Part shown: piece by piece, positions 36,840 to 47,828 of the stretch
How the letters are laid out: each line of letters opens with the position of its first letter
Numbering within the stretch: the stretch's first letter is position 1
Assembly: GCF_027887165.1 (NCBI RefSeq)
Contig: NC_077232.1
Span: forward strand, 1,595,662 to 1,659,661
Direction: 5' to 3'
Source of the DNA: Monodelphis domestica
Taxonomy: Eukaryota; Chordata; Mammalia; Didelphimorphia; Didelphidae
Length of the DNA: 64,000 nt
Translations under genes and position numbers: made by a program
The notes under the pieces: generated by a model
The model's input: the letters and a program-made list of their open reading frames with translations, nothing else
What the model was told of the DNA's origin: nothing
The model's database searches: none

Positions 36840-37770
36840 AATTTGAGGTGAGAGGGATAGGGGTGTCCCTAGTTTACAAGGAGAATTAGGAGGCTTTGGG
36901 AAATGTCAGTCCAGTCACAGCTGTGACTTAGGGACAATCAGAGAGGTGGAGGACAAGTATTTCTCTTTTTTTCTTCTTTCTTCTTCAGTCAGATAATCCC
37001 TGCTTGAGTAACTCAAGTTCAGACTCTGTCAAAAAGCCACCAAAGCCTGCCTAGGTCAGGAAAAGTCAGTCTCTCCCCTTGGTCAGCAAAACCAAGCCCC
37101 CTCCCCCCCTGTTCAATTCCCCTGACCAGGCTCTAACTGACTTTTCTGGGAACATTCTGTTTTGGAATCTTCCCCTTGATTGACAGATCAAGTCCTTTAC
37201 TTTGGTTTGCATGCTTGACTTGGTTTGTAAATCCTCTCTTTCTTCATGCCTTGTCCACACTCCCAAACTCGAGGAGGGAGGGGAAAGGGTTTAGATAGAG
37301 ACAGGGACCCCCATTTCCCACTTTCCTTTTCCCATTCTTCCCTGCCCATTATTCCTTTTGTATTACCTGATTGAGTTAACCTTAAAAGTTAACTGTTCCC
37401 CAAGCTGAGTGTGAGTGAAAGGATCAAGGGGAGACCTTTTGGTCTCGAGTAGTGGAAGGGGGACAAGAGGAACAAGAGTGAATTGGGGAGAGCAGCTTTA
37501 GCTAAGGAGGGAAGGCAGAAGGGGGAAAACCTTCAAACCCCCTCTCCTCTCTCTGAGCCAACCCATTACATCTGTTATCTCCCCTGAACCCTGCTTTGAG
37601 AAGGGGGTTCTCCTCTTTTTCCTCTTCTCCATCCCTTGGGGTACAAACTCCCCTCATCTCTATTTTTTAATACAGTTACCAAAAGTCGAGGCTTCCTTTG
37701 GGGTACAAACTTCCCCCTTTTTATCTTTTTTAATACAGTAGAAAAATATGTGATCAATCACTTAGTGTGA
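36840..37770 (+). mobile_element. Possible LTR or LTR-adjacent sequence, low certainty
   Basis: Alternating pyrimidine- and purine-rich blocks with a GGTCTCGAGTAG block and two near-repeats of CTTTGGGGTACAAACTTCCCC-type sequence about 60 bp apart (37637 and 37697). No ends could be confirmed. Confidence 0.25.
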
Positions 37771-37784
37771 TAGGACTGTGATTA

Positions 37785-38057
37785 GGGTTTTGATGTTAAA
37801 GGATCACTCTACTGCAAATACGAATAACATTGAAATAGATTTTGAACAATAATACACATATAACTCAGTGGAACTGCTTCTCCTCTTAGGGAGGGGGAGG
37901 AAAGGGGAGGAAGAATCATGAATTATGGAACTATGGGAAAATGTTCTAAATAAAAAAGGGAAAAAAGAAAAATTATAGTTAATACATATCTGGAGAAAAG
38001 TGAATAGGGATGAAAAGGAATAGACCTTTTCAGCAGCACATGTTATATATATATATA
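37785..38057 (+). mobile_element. L1 3' tail followed by an L1 ORF2 fragment
   Basis: 37785-37970 is a LINE 3' UTR (CATGAATTATGGAAC ... ATGTTCTAAATAAAAAAGGG). 37975-38057 is ORF2 endonuclease-region sequence that resumes at 38903 after an inserted LTR. Confidence 0.7.
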
Positions 38058-38902
38058 TAGTAAAGATGAATTTAGAGTTGTGACTTAAAATCTAGATTTA
38101 ATTGGTCACCAGGGGAAATCCCAAATAAAATACCCAAGTCAGTCTGGTATTTTATGGTAATTTAATTAATATAGATGGAAGGAAATAAGGAGAGGGAAGG
38201 AAGGGGATATAGGATTTCTCCCACCTGGCCTGTGCCAGGGAGAATTTAAAAATCCCTGCCTCTAGGTCTCTGAAGAAGATTAGAGGCTTCTAAGAGGATA
38301 AAGTTGGAAAGTAAAGGAGGAAAACTCAGCCAGAAACTCACCACCGAACCAGAAAATAGCTTGTGGTCATGCTAAGATGCCAAAAGGCTCAGCATGCTCC
38401 TCTCGGCTAACTCTCCACCGTCAATAAGGGAAAGAGAGGGTTTTTTTTCCCCTGAGAGATGAAAAATCCCTAATATATAGACCTTTCACCCTTGTGTCTC
38501 CTCCTCTAAACTTTCACATCTACCAATCACATCAAAAGCTTTCTCCAGGACTGCCCATACTTTTAGTTCTCACCTTCTTTGATTAGATTATATCTTTTGA
38601 ATTACTTAATACTTCTTTGTTAAGTTCACCTTTTGTTAGTTACTTGATCTTTTGTGATTAATTTAACTTCTATAGCTACTTAACATCTTTTTGTATTAAG
38701 ATATTTGACCTTTTTGTGATTGATTTAGCCTTTGAAGTTACTTAGCACCTTTTTGTATTAAGATCTAAAAATTGACTTAGCTTAATGTTCTAGCTTCACT
38801 ATAAGGTGAGAACTAAGTACCTTCATTGTTCAATCAGGAGATTACAACTTTATCTTCCCCTAAAGTAAGGTTTAAGTATGGTAGAGTAATTTAAAGTTTA
38901 CA
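38058..38902 (-). mobile_element. Solo LTR (ERV) inserted in L1
   Basis: Minus-oriented LTR related to 11215-11872 and 44557-45132 by the GAATTTAGAGTTG ... TTGGTCACCAGGG ... TTTTATGGTAATTTA block. It splits L1 ORF2 sequence that is continuous at 36200-36300. The left edge lies in a TA run, so the target duplication is ambiguous. Fossil. Confidence 0.7.
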
Positions 38903-39547
38903 ATATAAAGACTGATCATGTTCTAGGGCATAAAAACATCATAGACAAATGCACAAAAGCAGAAATAATGCAACTGTTTCAGATCATAATGTGATAAAAG
39001 TTATAATTAGTAAGGGTTCACAAAAAGGTCAACTAAAATTAATTGGAAATTAAATAATCTAATTCCCCAAAACTGGTGGGTTAAAGAACATAGGGTAAAA
39101 ATTACTGATTTCATCAAAAAGAATGGCAATAAGGATATAACAAATCAGAATTTATGGGAAACAGCCAAAGCAGTTCTCAGAGGAAAATTTATATCCCTGA
39201 GAGTCTATAGCAACAAAAAAGAGAAAGAGGACATCAAAGAACTAGACATACAACTAAAAACCTTGGAAAAGAACAAATTAAAAATCCTTAGATAAAGAAC
39301 AAATTGGAAATTGTAAAAATCAAAGGAGAAAGTAATAAAATTGAAGGTAAAAGAACTATTGAACTAATAAATAAGACTAGGAGCTGGTACTGTGAAAAGA
39401 CAAACAAATAAAATAGATAAAGTATTGGTTAATCTAATTTTTAAAAGGAAAGAAGAGAATCAATTTAACAGTATCATGAATAAAAAGGGTGATCATACCT
39501 GTAATGAAGAGGAAATTAGGACAATTATTAAGAGCTATTATGGTTTC
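38903..39547 (+). mobile_element. L1 ORF2 fragment
   Basis: Continuation of the L1 from 37975: the region between endonuclease and RT, with GNKDITNQNLWETAKAVLRG-like and KFISLRVYSNKKE-like broken frames. It ends at the start of the KZNF intron relic. Confidence 0.75.
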
Positions 39548-39611
39548 TGTAATGCAGGAGCCCAGGGTAGGATGTGCCTGTTACCCTGCTGTGGGGCCTG
39601 GAATAAGCAAC

Positions 39612-39890
39612 AACCCCCCTCCACTAGATTAAAATTAATATCCAATAACTCCAAGCATTATATTTTACAAGCTTTATTAATAATCACTTGAAGTAGAGAA
39701 TGAAAAAGAAGAAAACTAAAAACCTGAATAAAGAAAGCTTTCCCTACCAAGTATGTTGGAAAAGAGAGAGAGGCAGGGTCACACAGAAACTTTATCTCCA
39801 AAACCTAAGGACATAACAGGAGGAGGAACATGGGAAGCTGGGATTTAGAATCCTGGGAAATAGATTCTAATTAGACCTGCCCTTCCCATC
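39612..39890 (-). mobile_element. LTR-like insert in the KZNF intron relic
   Basis: This sequence is absent from the homologous gene 1 intron between GAACAACAGTATCCCC and GGTCCATTCTGCC. It is similar to 49770-50030 (ATTATATTTTA...GATTTTATTAATGATCAC). Exact ends uncertain. Confidence 0.45.
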
Positions 39891-40133
39891 CTGTTCAGGT
39901 CCATTCTGGCAGAAACTCCCAAAGTGTGTCTGAGGGTCAGTGTTCTGGGTCAGGCTGAAGCCCCAGACACAGGGACCTGGAGGGATCAGCTTTTATCCTG
40001 CCATCCCGCCTGCTCCTCCCTACCAGACACTTCTCTGAGCCTCCTGGACTGTTCTCTCTGGGAGTCTCTGTCTTTGCTCCTGGGGAACTCTACAATCCTC
40101 CTTGGCCCAATGCAGTCTCTCAGCCAGTCCATT

Positions 40134-40578
40134 TGAAGTGGGATACTTCACAAATGAGTTCAAACGCATAGAATTTCGATTATTGGAACCGTAATTTATT
40201 ACTAAAAGAGAGAAATAAAGAATCTACCAGCTGGGGCAGAATTCCCTAATGGAAAACTGTGTCAGACTGACATTACAGGATAACTTATATAGGTACAGAG
40301 TTATCCAGGTTCTTATCTGACAACACAGGAATGCCAGGTTGGAGACAAGAAGCCCATCCTGGGGCTGTTATCCAAGGAGTGTTTATCCTTACTTAGTCAA
40401 AAGTTAGTTTGCTGACCCTTTGATATTCCTGAAATTCCTCTTTTGTCTCCTGGCCCCCTCCCCAAGCTAAGCAGAAACCAGTTTATCTGATTAAACAGCC
40501 AGGTCTGTCTCTAAAAATAGGGACAGGGGCTTATCTCTTTTTCATTTTTCCATCTTTGGTCTTTTTGGGGCTACTTCA
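40134..40578 (-). mobile_element. Solo LTR (class I ERV-like), 445 bp
   Basis: Ends TGAAGT...ACTTCA with the 4-bp duplication CATT (40130-40133 and 40579-40582). The empty site is visible in the paralogous gene 1 intron (AGTCCATTCATCCTGAC). Minus orientation: TATA-like CTATATAAG and AGTAATAAATT. Looks fairly young and complete as an LTR. Confidence 0.92.
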
Positions 40579-40954
40579 CATTCACCCTGACAATGACAGA
40601 GGGGTGCAAGCAGGGCCTACAGGAGGATCCCAGGGCCTCCTGGAGGAGAGTCTCCCCAGCATTTAGTGTGGGAGAAGGGGTTGAAGGTCGGGGAACCAGT
40701 CTGGACCAGAACATTTGGTTCTTGGCATTTTCTTCAAAGAGGGCTGGACTCTGTCCATAATTTTCCCTTATGTGAAAACAGGAGGCAGCTGGAAGGGGAG
40801 CAGGGGAGCTGGCAGGGACCTGGGCAGAGAGGCAGGGAGGCCTCAGTTCCAATGTGGCCACAAAGAGCTCCACTGTGTGACGTGGCTCAGACTGGAGGCA
40901 CAGAAGAGAGATGCGGGAGGATAGAACAGGGAGAAGGTCACCCAGAGGTTCAGG

Positions 40955-41060
40955 GAACAGAGGGCAGCGCAAAGGCCTCTGGGAAACAGGAAGTCCAGAT
41001 CCTGTCCAGTGCTCCTCCCCCCTCCTCCTCTTCCAAAGATTTTCCTGCTGGGGCTCCTTA
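40955..41060 (+). promoter_or_regulatory. Second, more diverged copy of the KZNF first-exon motif
   Basis: A block with GGCAGCGCAAAGGCCTCTGG, then GAAACAGGAAGTCC, and later TTCCAAAGATTTTCCTGC. The gene 2 copy at 41565-41665 has the same order of elements (AGGCCTCTGGGAAGCAGGAAG ... TTCCAAAGATTTTCCCGC). This is a tandem duplicate of the promoter/first-exon block, 0.6 kb apart. Whether it is active is unknown. Confidence 0.5.
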
Positions 41061-41179
41061 GGGAGAGCTACTGTGCATACTCACCCCACCCGCCTGGGCA
41101 GTGTGACCAGCAGAGGCCCAGTGAGGCCCGCACATTGCTCTTCCCCCAACAGGTGTCTAAAACCTCGGGGTGTCCTCAA

Positions 41180-42110
41180 GGGCTCCTGACAGGCCCTGGC
41201 CCCTGGGATTCCCTTCGTTATTCAGAGCCAGTGTGGGAGCCGCCGGAACCCACGTGTCTAGGAAGGTGCTTTGCCTGGCCCTGGTTGCTGTGGTAACCTG
41301 GGCGGGTAAATGTCTGAGGACAGGGGCGTGTCCAAAGATCCTGAGCGAAAGGGCGTGGCTAGAGCCAGCAGCTGAAGAGGGGCGGGGCCTTCTCCTTCCT
41401 TCTTCCTGTGGCTCTTTTCTCCTGCAGACCCCCAATAAGTCTCACTCCTCTGCCTTGCCTAAGGAGACTAACCCTAATCCTCGGGATCCTCTTCCCCCTC
41501 CTTTTCTGCAAGAGTGCGGAGAAGGAGAAGAGAGTATTTTTGTGTCTCCCCCATCCAGCCCCGGAACCACGGGCAGCGCAGAGGCCTCTGGGAAGCAGGA
41601 AGCCGGAAGTCACGATTGTGCCCAGTCGTCCCCACCTCCTGGGCTTCCAAAGATTTTCCCGCCTTGTTTCTGTATCCCCCGCGGATCCTCCCGCGCACCC
41701 CACGGAATGAACGGGTAAGTACTTTGTGAACTGGTGGAGGGGGAACAGCGGGAAAGGGGGCGGCGATCACACGGGGACCAAAAAGAGGCCCAGAGTGGGA
41801 GGAGCCGGATGGAGAGGATCCTGACTCCTGCGGGGGCCGGGAGAGACAGCAGAGGACATTATTCTCTTCCCCACAGGTTAGAGCCGGGAGCCCCAGGCAG
41901 CGTGGACCCCCGGGTGGGCCCGAGTCCGAATTCTTCTTTTTGCCAGTCTCTTTGGGGCAGACCAACTCTCTGTGCCTCCTTGAGGCTAATTCCTGGAGAC
42001 TACAGATCAGCCCAAAGAGGGGAGCCCCTCCCCCAGGTTCTGTGGCTCTGGAGGTGGGCGGGGCTGGCTGGGGTCCGGAAAGGAGGTGGGGCCGGAGCAG
42101 AGCCTGACAG
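41180..42110. promoter_or_regulatory. CpG-rich promoter region of gene 2
   Basis: GC-rich, CpG-containing sequence around the candidate first exon of gene 2, partly homologous in inverted orientation to 25.1-25.6 kb. It lies at the mirror position of the gene 1 CpG island. A second copy of the promoter motif sits 0.6 kb upstream at 40961-41000. It is likely the gene 2 promoter. Confidence 0.5.
41565..41714 (+). other. KZNF gene 2 candidate first (5' UTR) exon
   Basis: The block begins with GGGCAGCGCAGAGGCCTCTG and runs to a strong donor, GG|GTAAGTA, with GT at 41715-41716. An ATG at 41707 just before the donor starts a three-codon frame. It is followed by TAG if spliced to 46255 and by TAA if unspliced, so it can only be a tiny upstream ORF. 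The main start codon is in the next exon. The 5' limit is a guess. The homologous block on the minus strand at 25.5 kb supports functional conservation or shared descent. Confidence 0.45.
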
Positions 42111-43640
42111 GCCTTGCCTGCCTGTGAATTTCCCATCCTTTAGGCTGCTCTGCTCTCAGATGGGGGTCGACTGCGGTTTCTCGCTTTCCCTTTGGGATCT
42201 TTCCTGCTAAAACGGCCTACCTGGAGGGGTGGCCATGGGATGAGAACAGGGTGCCATTTTACCGCCCCCTGTAAGGACCCAGGAGTCCTGCCTCCCTGGC
42301 CCAGGGCCAATCACCCAGCTCTTGCTCCCCTGCCCCCCATCCTCCCTCTCCTTCAGAGTGCCCCCCCCCTTCCCGGGCCCCATGCGGGGTAGCAGAATCT
42401 CAGGCAAGATGCTGTCTGAATCTCCTGTCTGCCTTGATCAGACCCTGCCCCTGTGGGAGCAGCCCTTGTGCTCTCTGGAACCTCCCTACCCCTGGCTCCT
42501 CTGGCCTCCTCACATCTTCGCCCCACCTCCCTGTTGCCTCCCCTCCTGTCCTGGCAGGGGGATCACTCCTGCACCCCAGTCTTGGGTGGGGACCTCAGAT
42601 TGCAATTCCTCCACCCCGGGCATGTCCCTTGTTGCCCCTTGGGCAGCCTCTGCTTCAGTCACCTCAAGTCTGCCCTATTGGGACTAAACGTGCAATACTG
42701 AGCAGAGGCAGGGCAGAGAGCCAAGAGGAGTTGAGGAGGGCTTCCTGGAGGAAGAGAGATTGTTTTTTGGACTTTCGGGAAGCCAGGGAGGGCAGTGGTC
42801 TGAGTTGGGGAGGAAGAGCCAGAGAAGGTGCTCCTGGCCAAAAGCTGGAGGAGGCTGATGGGGTCATTAGGGCTGGGACTGCCAAGGAGCATCATGAGGG
42901 ATCAGCCTGGGCAGGAGGAGTGTCACCTCAGGGGCTTGATGGAGGCTGGCAGGAAGGGGGAGGAGAGCCAAGGAGGCCAACAGAGCACCTGCAGGCAGGG
43001 ATCTGGGCCTCAGGGGAGCAGGAGGGCCTTATTATAGGGAGGACTGTCCTCTGGCCAAGGGAACAGTACCTGTGCTGCTGGGGTGCACAGGGGAGAGTGC
43101 CAGGTCTGGAGTGGGCAGGACCTGTGTTCTAGTCAGGCCTCAAACACTTCCTCCCAAGTCTCTTCATCCAATGTGCCTGGCCCTTTGCCCACTTCCACCT
43201 CAGATCCTTAGTACTGATCCTAAGTCACCCATGATGGGCACACAAAGTGGCCAGCCAAGCTCAAAAAGGCCTCCATGTGCTTGTCATCGGTTTAGGCTGT
43301 ATCGGAGGACACAGGTCAAGCCACTTCCTCTCCTCTTGGCAGCTCCCCCTTTTGTCTTTGAACCCTATGTCTGGCCTGGGCCCCTGCTGTTGGCTTCCTG
43401 GCTGGAGGAGCTCCTCCTAAAACACTGGCAGGGACCTCCATGACACTCCTACAGCCCAAGGGAGACTCCAGAAAGGAGCAGGAGGGCTCCTCCAGCAGGT
43501 ACTTGAGGTCTTTTGGGATGGGAGAGCTCCCAGGTGGTCCTCCTGCAGCCCCTCCTTCCCCACCCAGAGCAGGAGTTTGACTTTGGTCGACTTTAGTATT
43601 TTCTTAAATTGGGCCCAAATTCTCCTCTTGGCCACATATA
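42110..43640. other. Gene 2 first intron, GC-rich, no further feature
   Basis: Probably the diverged partner of about 24.0-25.0 kb. Only short similar strings (such as CCCAGGAGTCC) were matched by eye. Confidence 0.45.
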
Positions 43641-44556
43641 GGCCACTTCCTTGTTCCTGCCAAGTAGCCATACACAGCACAAAGGACATGGGAAAGTCAC
43701 TGTGGGTTATTGGAGGCCTCCTTTCATAGGAGACAGATGGGATGCTCAGACTCACAGCTGTGAAAAACTCCTCCCAGCAGTCTTCAGACAGAACCCAGGG
43801 CCTTTCAGTGAGTTCCCTGGGCACTCGAGATGAGGTCCAGGCCTGCTCCATTTCCCCCATCGCTGCCTTCCCTAGAGTATGCCCAATATGCCACAGGGGG
43901 GTGAACCTATCATTAGCCCCCTTTTACATTGTGATGTGCTTGCCCCCCTTCCCTGGACAAACAGAGAGGATCATGGGTAACGACCTCAGTATACCTTGGG
44001 AACGACAGGGCTACAAGCACCCAACAAGTGATCCCTTCCTTAATCAGTAATCAGGATACAAAGATTTCCTGAAAACTCTGAGGCCACTCTGTGGCTAGGC
44101 CTCGCCATCTCCAGGGCCATCCCACCCCCTTCCTCTTAATAAATATTGCTTGAGGCATTGATTCTTTGGACAAGACCCAAATCTCACTGCCCCTCTATCC
44201 TCCCATTTCAGCTTCAGGCACTTCCTAGCTGTATGACCCTGGACAAGTCACTTAACTGTTCCTGTTTTAGCTCCTCATTTGTAAAATGGGCTGAAGGTGT
44301 GACCCTACAAACTCAGAGAATGACTTCTGGAGTTCTAATACTCGGGGCAAATGATGGGGTGATGGAGAACTCTGCACCTAAACTCCCCCTGGGGGCCACT
44401 CCAGTCTCAGCAAAGACCCCAGCCCTGGGAGAGAATTGCTGGGACTTTTCTCTGATTTCCAGATAGTGGGGTCTGCAGAGCTTTAGGACATGGTGGGGGA
44501 CGCAACATCTGAGTGAATTCCCTGGAGCCCCCGGGCTGGGATTGGGGGAGTGACAA

Positions 44557-45132
44557 TGTTAGGGGTAAATTTCCAAGATTGGTAAGGGTAAATTTAGGAT
44601 TGAGACGGAATATAAATTATTGTTGGTCACCAGGGATTTAAATTCTAAACTCCAATGAAATATTCAAGTCAGAATGGAATTTTATGGTGGTTTATTTACA
44701 ATAGAAGGAAGAAATTAAGAATGAGAGAGAAAGAAGAAAGGAAATTAAAACTGCTCCAGCCCAGCTGAGCCAGGTAGGAGTCAGTCTTATCACTCACCAT
44801 GTGCCCGTCTAAATGGAAGCAGTCTGAGGACGTGCAAGTCCTCCAGACTTGAGTTCCAGGGCCAACTTCACCAAAGCTACCTCTCACATGAAGTGACGAG
44901 AAATATATAGACCATTCTTTTCATCCCTTCCTGCGTCTCACTTGTGCCAATGGTGGCTTAAGCTTGGCTTAGGACAGCCCTGGGGGTCAGTCAGTTGTTT
45001 CTGATTTGTCGCTTGCTAGCACATGCTGCTCATAAGCCTTCCCTGACACTTAATCCTTAAGTGGGGATGTATCTGTTTCTGGATGCTAGAATTTTAAAGA
45101 CTAAGCAGGGTGGAACAAAACTAAAATTCACA
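44557..45132 (-). mobile_element. Solo LTR (ERV) present only in the right arm
   Basis: Minus-oriented relative of 11215-11872 (shared GTTGGTCACCAGGGATTTAA and GCAGGGTGGAACAAAACTAA). TG...CA ends are inferred. The left arm has an empty site near 23040-23055. Its inner edge is about 30 bp from the start of the high-identity tract. Fossil. Confidence 0.8.
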
Positions 45133-46254
45133 ATTGAGATACAACAGCAGGAGCTCAAGTGACCAAAGAGGTGCTTCTGGGTTAAATGTCTTCCTGGGCT
45201 CCATCCTGGGGAAGAAGGCAAGGCCAGGGCAGAGTTCCTTCAGTCTCTGTGTGTAGGAGGAGCTGGGCTGGCTGGGAGGAGATCTCTGCTTCTTCAGCCT
45301 CGATTGTCCTCCTTCCAGTTCAGGCCTCCTCATTCTGGGAAGGAGACAAGACCAGATCCTGCGCCCCTCGGGGTGCTCCCAGTTCTTGGTTTGACCTCTG
45401 GGAGAGTCAGGCAGAGGATTAACTCAGATGGCCCAAGGGAATGGCCAAGAACTCCAGTCTCTGCCCAGAAAACACCGAAGGAGGGAAAGAAGAGTTACCA
45501 AAGCAAGAACAGATGGGTTCATTGTGGAGGGGTTTTCCAGGAGGGCGGAGCTCTGCCTCAGGAGCCCTGGAGGCTCTGCGTGGGCTCACCCCACGGAGAC
45601 CTACTGCCTCTTGGGGGGTCTGGGAGGATGGGAGAAGGGAGGGGGTCAGAAGAGGAGTAGGAGAGGGAGGGGATTCCTCTGCCTCTTCACACCCTCTTCT
45701 CTTCCCAAGCTGCCCCTCCCTGGGGCTGTCCCCCTCCATCCCTCTGTAGGTAGCAGGCCTGGTCCTTGGTAACTCCTGTGGTCTCTCACCCCCTGGAGAT
45801 ACCTGAGGTGGCCTTGGGCCTGGGAAGAGAAGAGCAAACCTCTGCCCCTCTGGGTCCCTTCTCCCTCCCCAGCTCAGGGTGCAGAGGCCAGGGCCTGGCC
45901 CAAGGAGGGATCAGGACAGCTTTTTTCTCAGGTTCAATGAAGAGCAATTGGCCCAGAGAGTGAGGCCAAAGACAGGGAGGAAAAAGGGCTTTTCTACTCT
46001 GGGGGAAAGAGGGGAAGGACTTCCCTCGGGGCTCCAGGCCAGCTCCTGCTGCTCACCAGGGCAGAGAAGTCAGACATTCCCTGGGCCAAGGGACGCTGTT
46101 AGGAAGAACTTTGGCTGGAGCTCCATTCAGGGGGCCACGAAGTGGGGTGAGGTGGGGCCAGGGAGGCAGGACCCTGAGTGGGGAGACAAGGCCCAGAAAA
46201 GATGGAGGAGCTTCGCCACATGCACTCACTGGGGCTACTTTGCTGCCTCTACAG

Positions 46255-46307
46255 GTAGCCTGGAGTCCCAGGGAATGGCCTTGGAGAGGGACAGACTCCC
46301 AGCCCAG
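46255..46307 (+). CDS. KZNF gene 2, start-codon exon
   Basis: Same structure and sequence as the gene 1 exon: acceptor CTCTACAG ending at 46254, ATG at 46275-46277, MALERDRLPAQ, donor CAG|GTAAGT (GT at 46308-46309). Joined in phase 0 to the KRAB-A exon 56636-56762 it gives [23 protein letters not shown]. The three coding exons total 1077 nt, that is 358 codons plus stop. The intron to KRAB-A is about 10.3 kb. It lies in the high-identity tract shared with the left arm. Confidence 0.82.
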
Positions 46308-46653
46308 GTAAGTGCATTCCAGCCCCAGATGGGAGCCCCGTCAGCCAGTGACGCCCTTCCCTGGCTCTGACACCAGATGGGCCTGAAAGCTGCTCCCTTC
46401 CTCCTGCTGGGCCATTTCTGTCCCTTCATTCAAGGCAGGAGCAACGGCACTTCCTGGCTCTCTTCTTGGGGTTTGCCAATGAGTCCTTGTCCCTTGGGCA
46501 GCTCAGACTCCAACAGCTCCCCAAGTGCTGCTTCCCATGTTGGTTTTCTCCCCATCACAAGTGAGTGCCCAGGACCACCATTCACTCCTTTCTTTCCTGC
46601 CTAGGTGTGCAGTCTTTGCTCTCCCTCTGCTTGCCTGGCAACATACAGACACA

Positions 46654-46655
<2 letters not shown>

Positions 46656-46711
<56 letters not shown>
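46656..46711 (+). repeat. (CA)n microsatellite
   Basis: Uninterrupted CA run in the right arm, at the position of the mixed GT/TGTCTGTCC repeat of the left arm. Confidence 0.95.
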
Positions 46712-46716
<5 letters not shown>

Positions 46717-47828
46717 TCCTCTGTTTCTTTTGACCAACCTGTTCCCACGTGAGTCTTGTCTGGCCAGGCCTGGAGCTGTGCTTGAGGGTGTCTCCAGGTC
46801 TGCGCTGTGGTCCTCAGAGAAGAAATTGTCCCCCTGGTGCTGCTCACTTCTTCCTCAAGTCCTCCGAGTCTTCCCAAGTCAGCGAGTCTGGAAGAACACC
46901 CGAGTCCATGCTGGGCACTGCTCAGCACAAAGAAAAGGAAAACCATCGGCTGCCCTCCAGGACCCCGCACAGTCTGACCGAGGAGTCTCAGCAGCAGCCG
47001 TGTAGACGTGATGGAGGGAGGCATTCTGGGAGGGAAAGCTCTGAGGGTTCAGGGGACCACAGAAATCATTGGTTCCCAAGGGGAGGACTTAGCTGGGACT
47101 GGAAGGAAGCTCAGAGGCCAGAGGGAGGAGGGAGAACATTTCCTGCAGGGAGACAGACAGCCCCTGGAGAGGCCCAGAATCAGCTCATGGATGGTCTTGG
47201 CCAAGGATCATCCAGGAGGCCGTGTCCCTGGGTCAGAGAAGGAGAAGGAATGTGTGAGGAGATAGGAAGGGGCTGGAAGGTCCTTCTATGCCACTGTATC
47301 CTGTTGTTGGAATGGTCAGAGTCCTTGCTAGTGACAGCCAGAATGGGGCAGCTGGGGATGAACCCCGAGATTGATCCCGTAGGTTTTGTATCCATTCCAG
47401 TGTGTGACCCCACCCCAGGCCTTCTGCTACTGAGCTCCCTGACTCAGAGAGAGTCAGAGGAGTTTGGGGTGAGCCCAGGAAGGGCCCTTTCCCAGAAATG
47501 GGCTTTTTTCTCCGAAGAGGAGCTTCGAGTGTTCTTCAGCAGAGCTGTTTGTACCAGAACTGGGAGCTTGAAACATCCCTTTTCTGCTCAGTAGAATTCC
47601 TCACTGGTCTAGTCCTTCCCTTGTTGGAGAAGCTGAAGAGAAAGAGGCAAGTTTCTAGAAGGCCTGGGAGTTTGCTTTGCCGATAGGTTTAGGGAGCTCC
47701 TGAAGGAGACATCCTGGGCTTGTCACAAAGGCTCAGTGGCAAAGAATGGGATACAGCCAGACTGGAATGCTTATGTTCTCCTAAAAATCTTCTTTTAGCA
47801 ATATTTATAATAACCCTCTTAGGTGAAT

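Larger units (their letters stand above)
39548..40880 (+). repeat. Third copy of KZNF KRAB intron sequence
   Basis: Aligns in direct orientation with 8703-9360 (gene 1 intron, opposite the coding strand): shared strings include AGGATGTGCCTGTTACCCTG and GACAATGACAGAGGGGTGCA. It is interrupted by an LTR-like insert (about 39612-39890) and a solo LTR (40134-40578). It starts abruptly at an L1 and ends just before the duplicated promoter motif. No KRAB exon is visible in it. It looks like a relic of another minus-oriented KZNF unit. Confidence 0.7.

Noticed and set aside
46656-46711. Regular repeat that could be mistaken for a CRISPR-like array
   Set aside because: Simple dinucleotide repeat without spacers, in a vertebrate genome.
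46749-47594. A 281-codon open frame in the right arm
   Set aside because: The near-identical left-arm copy does not keep the frame, and no domain is recognisable.
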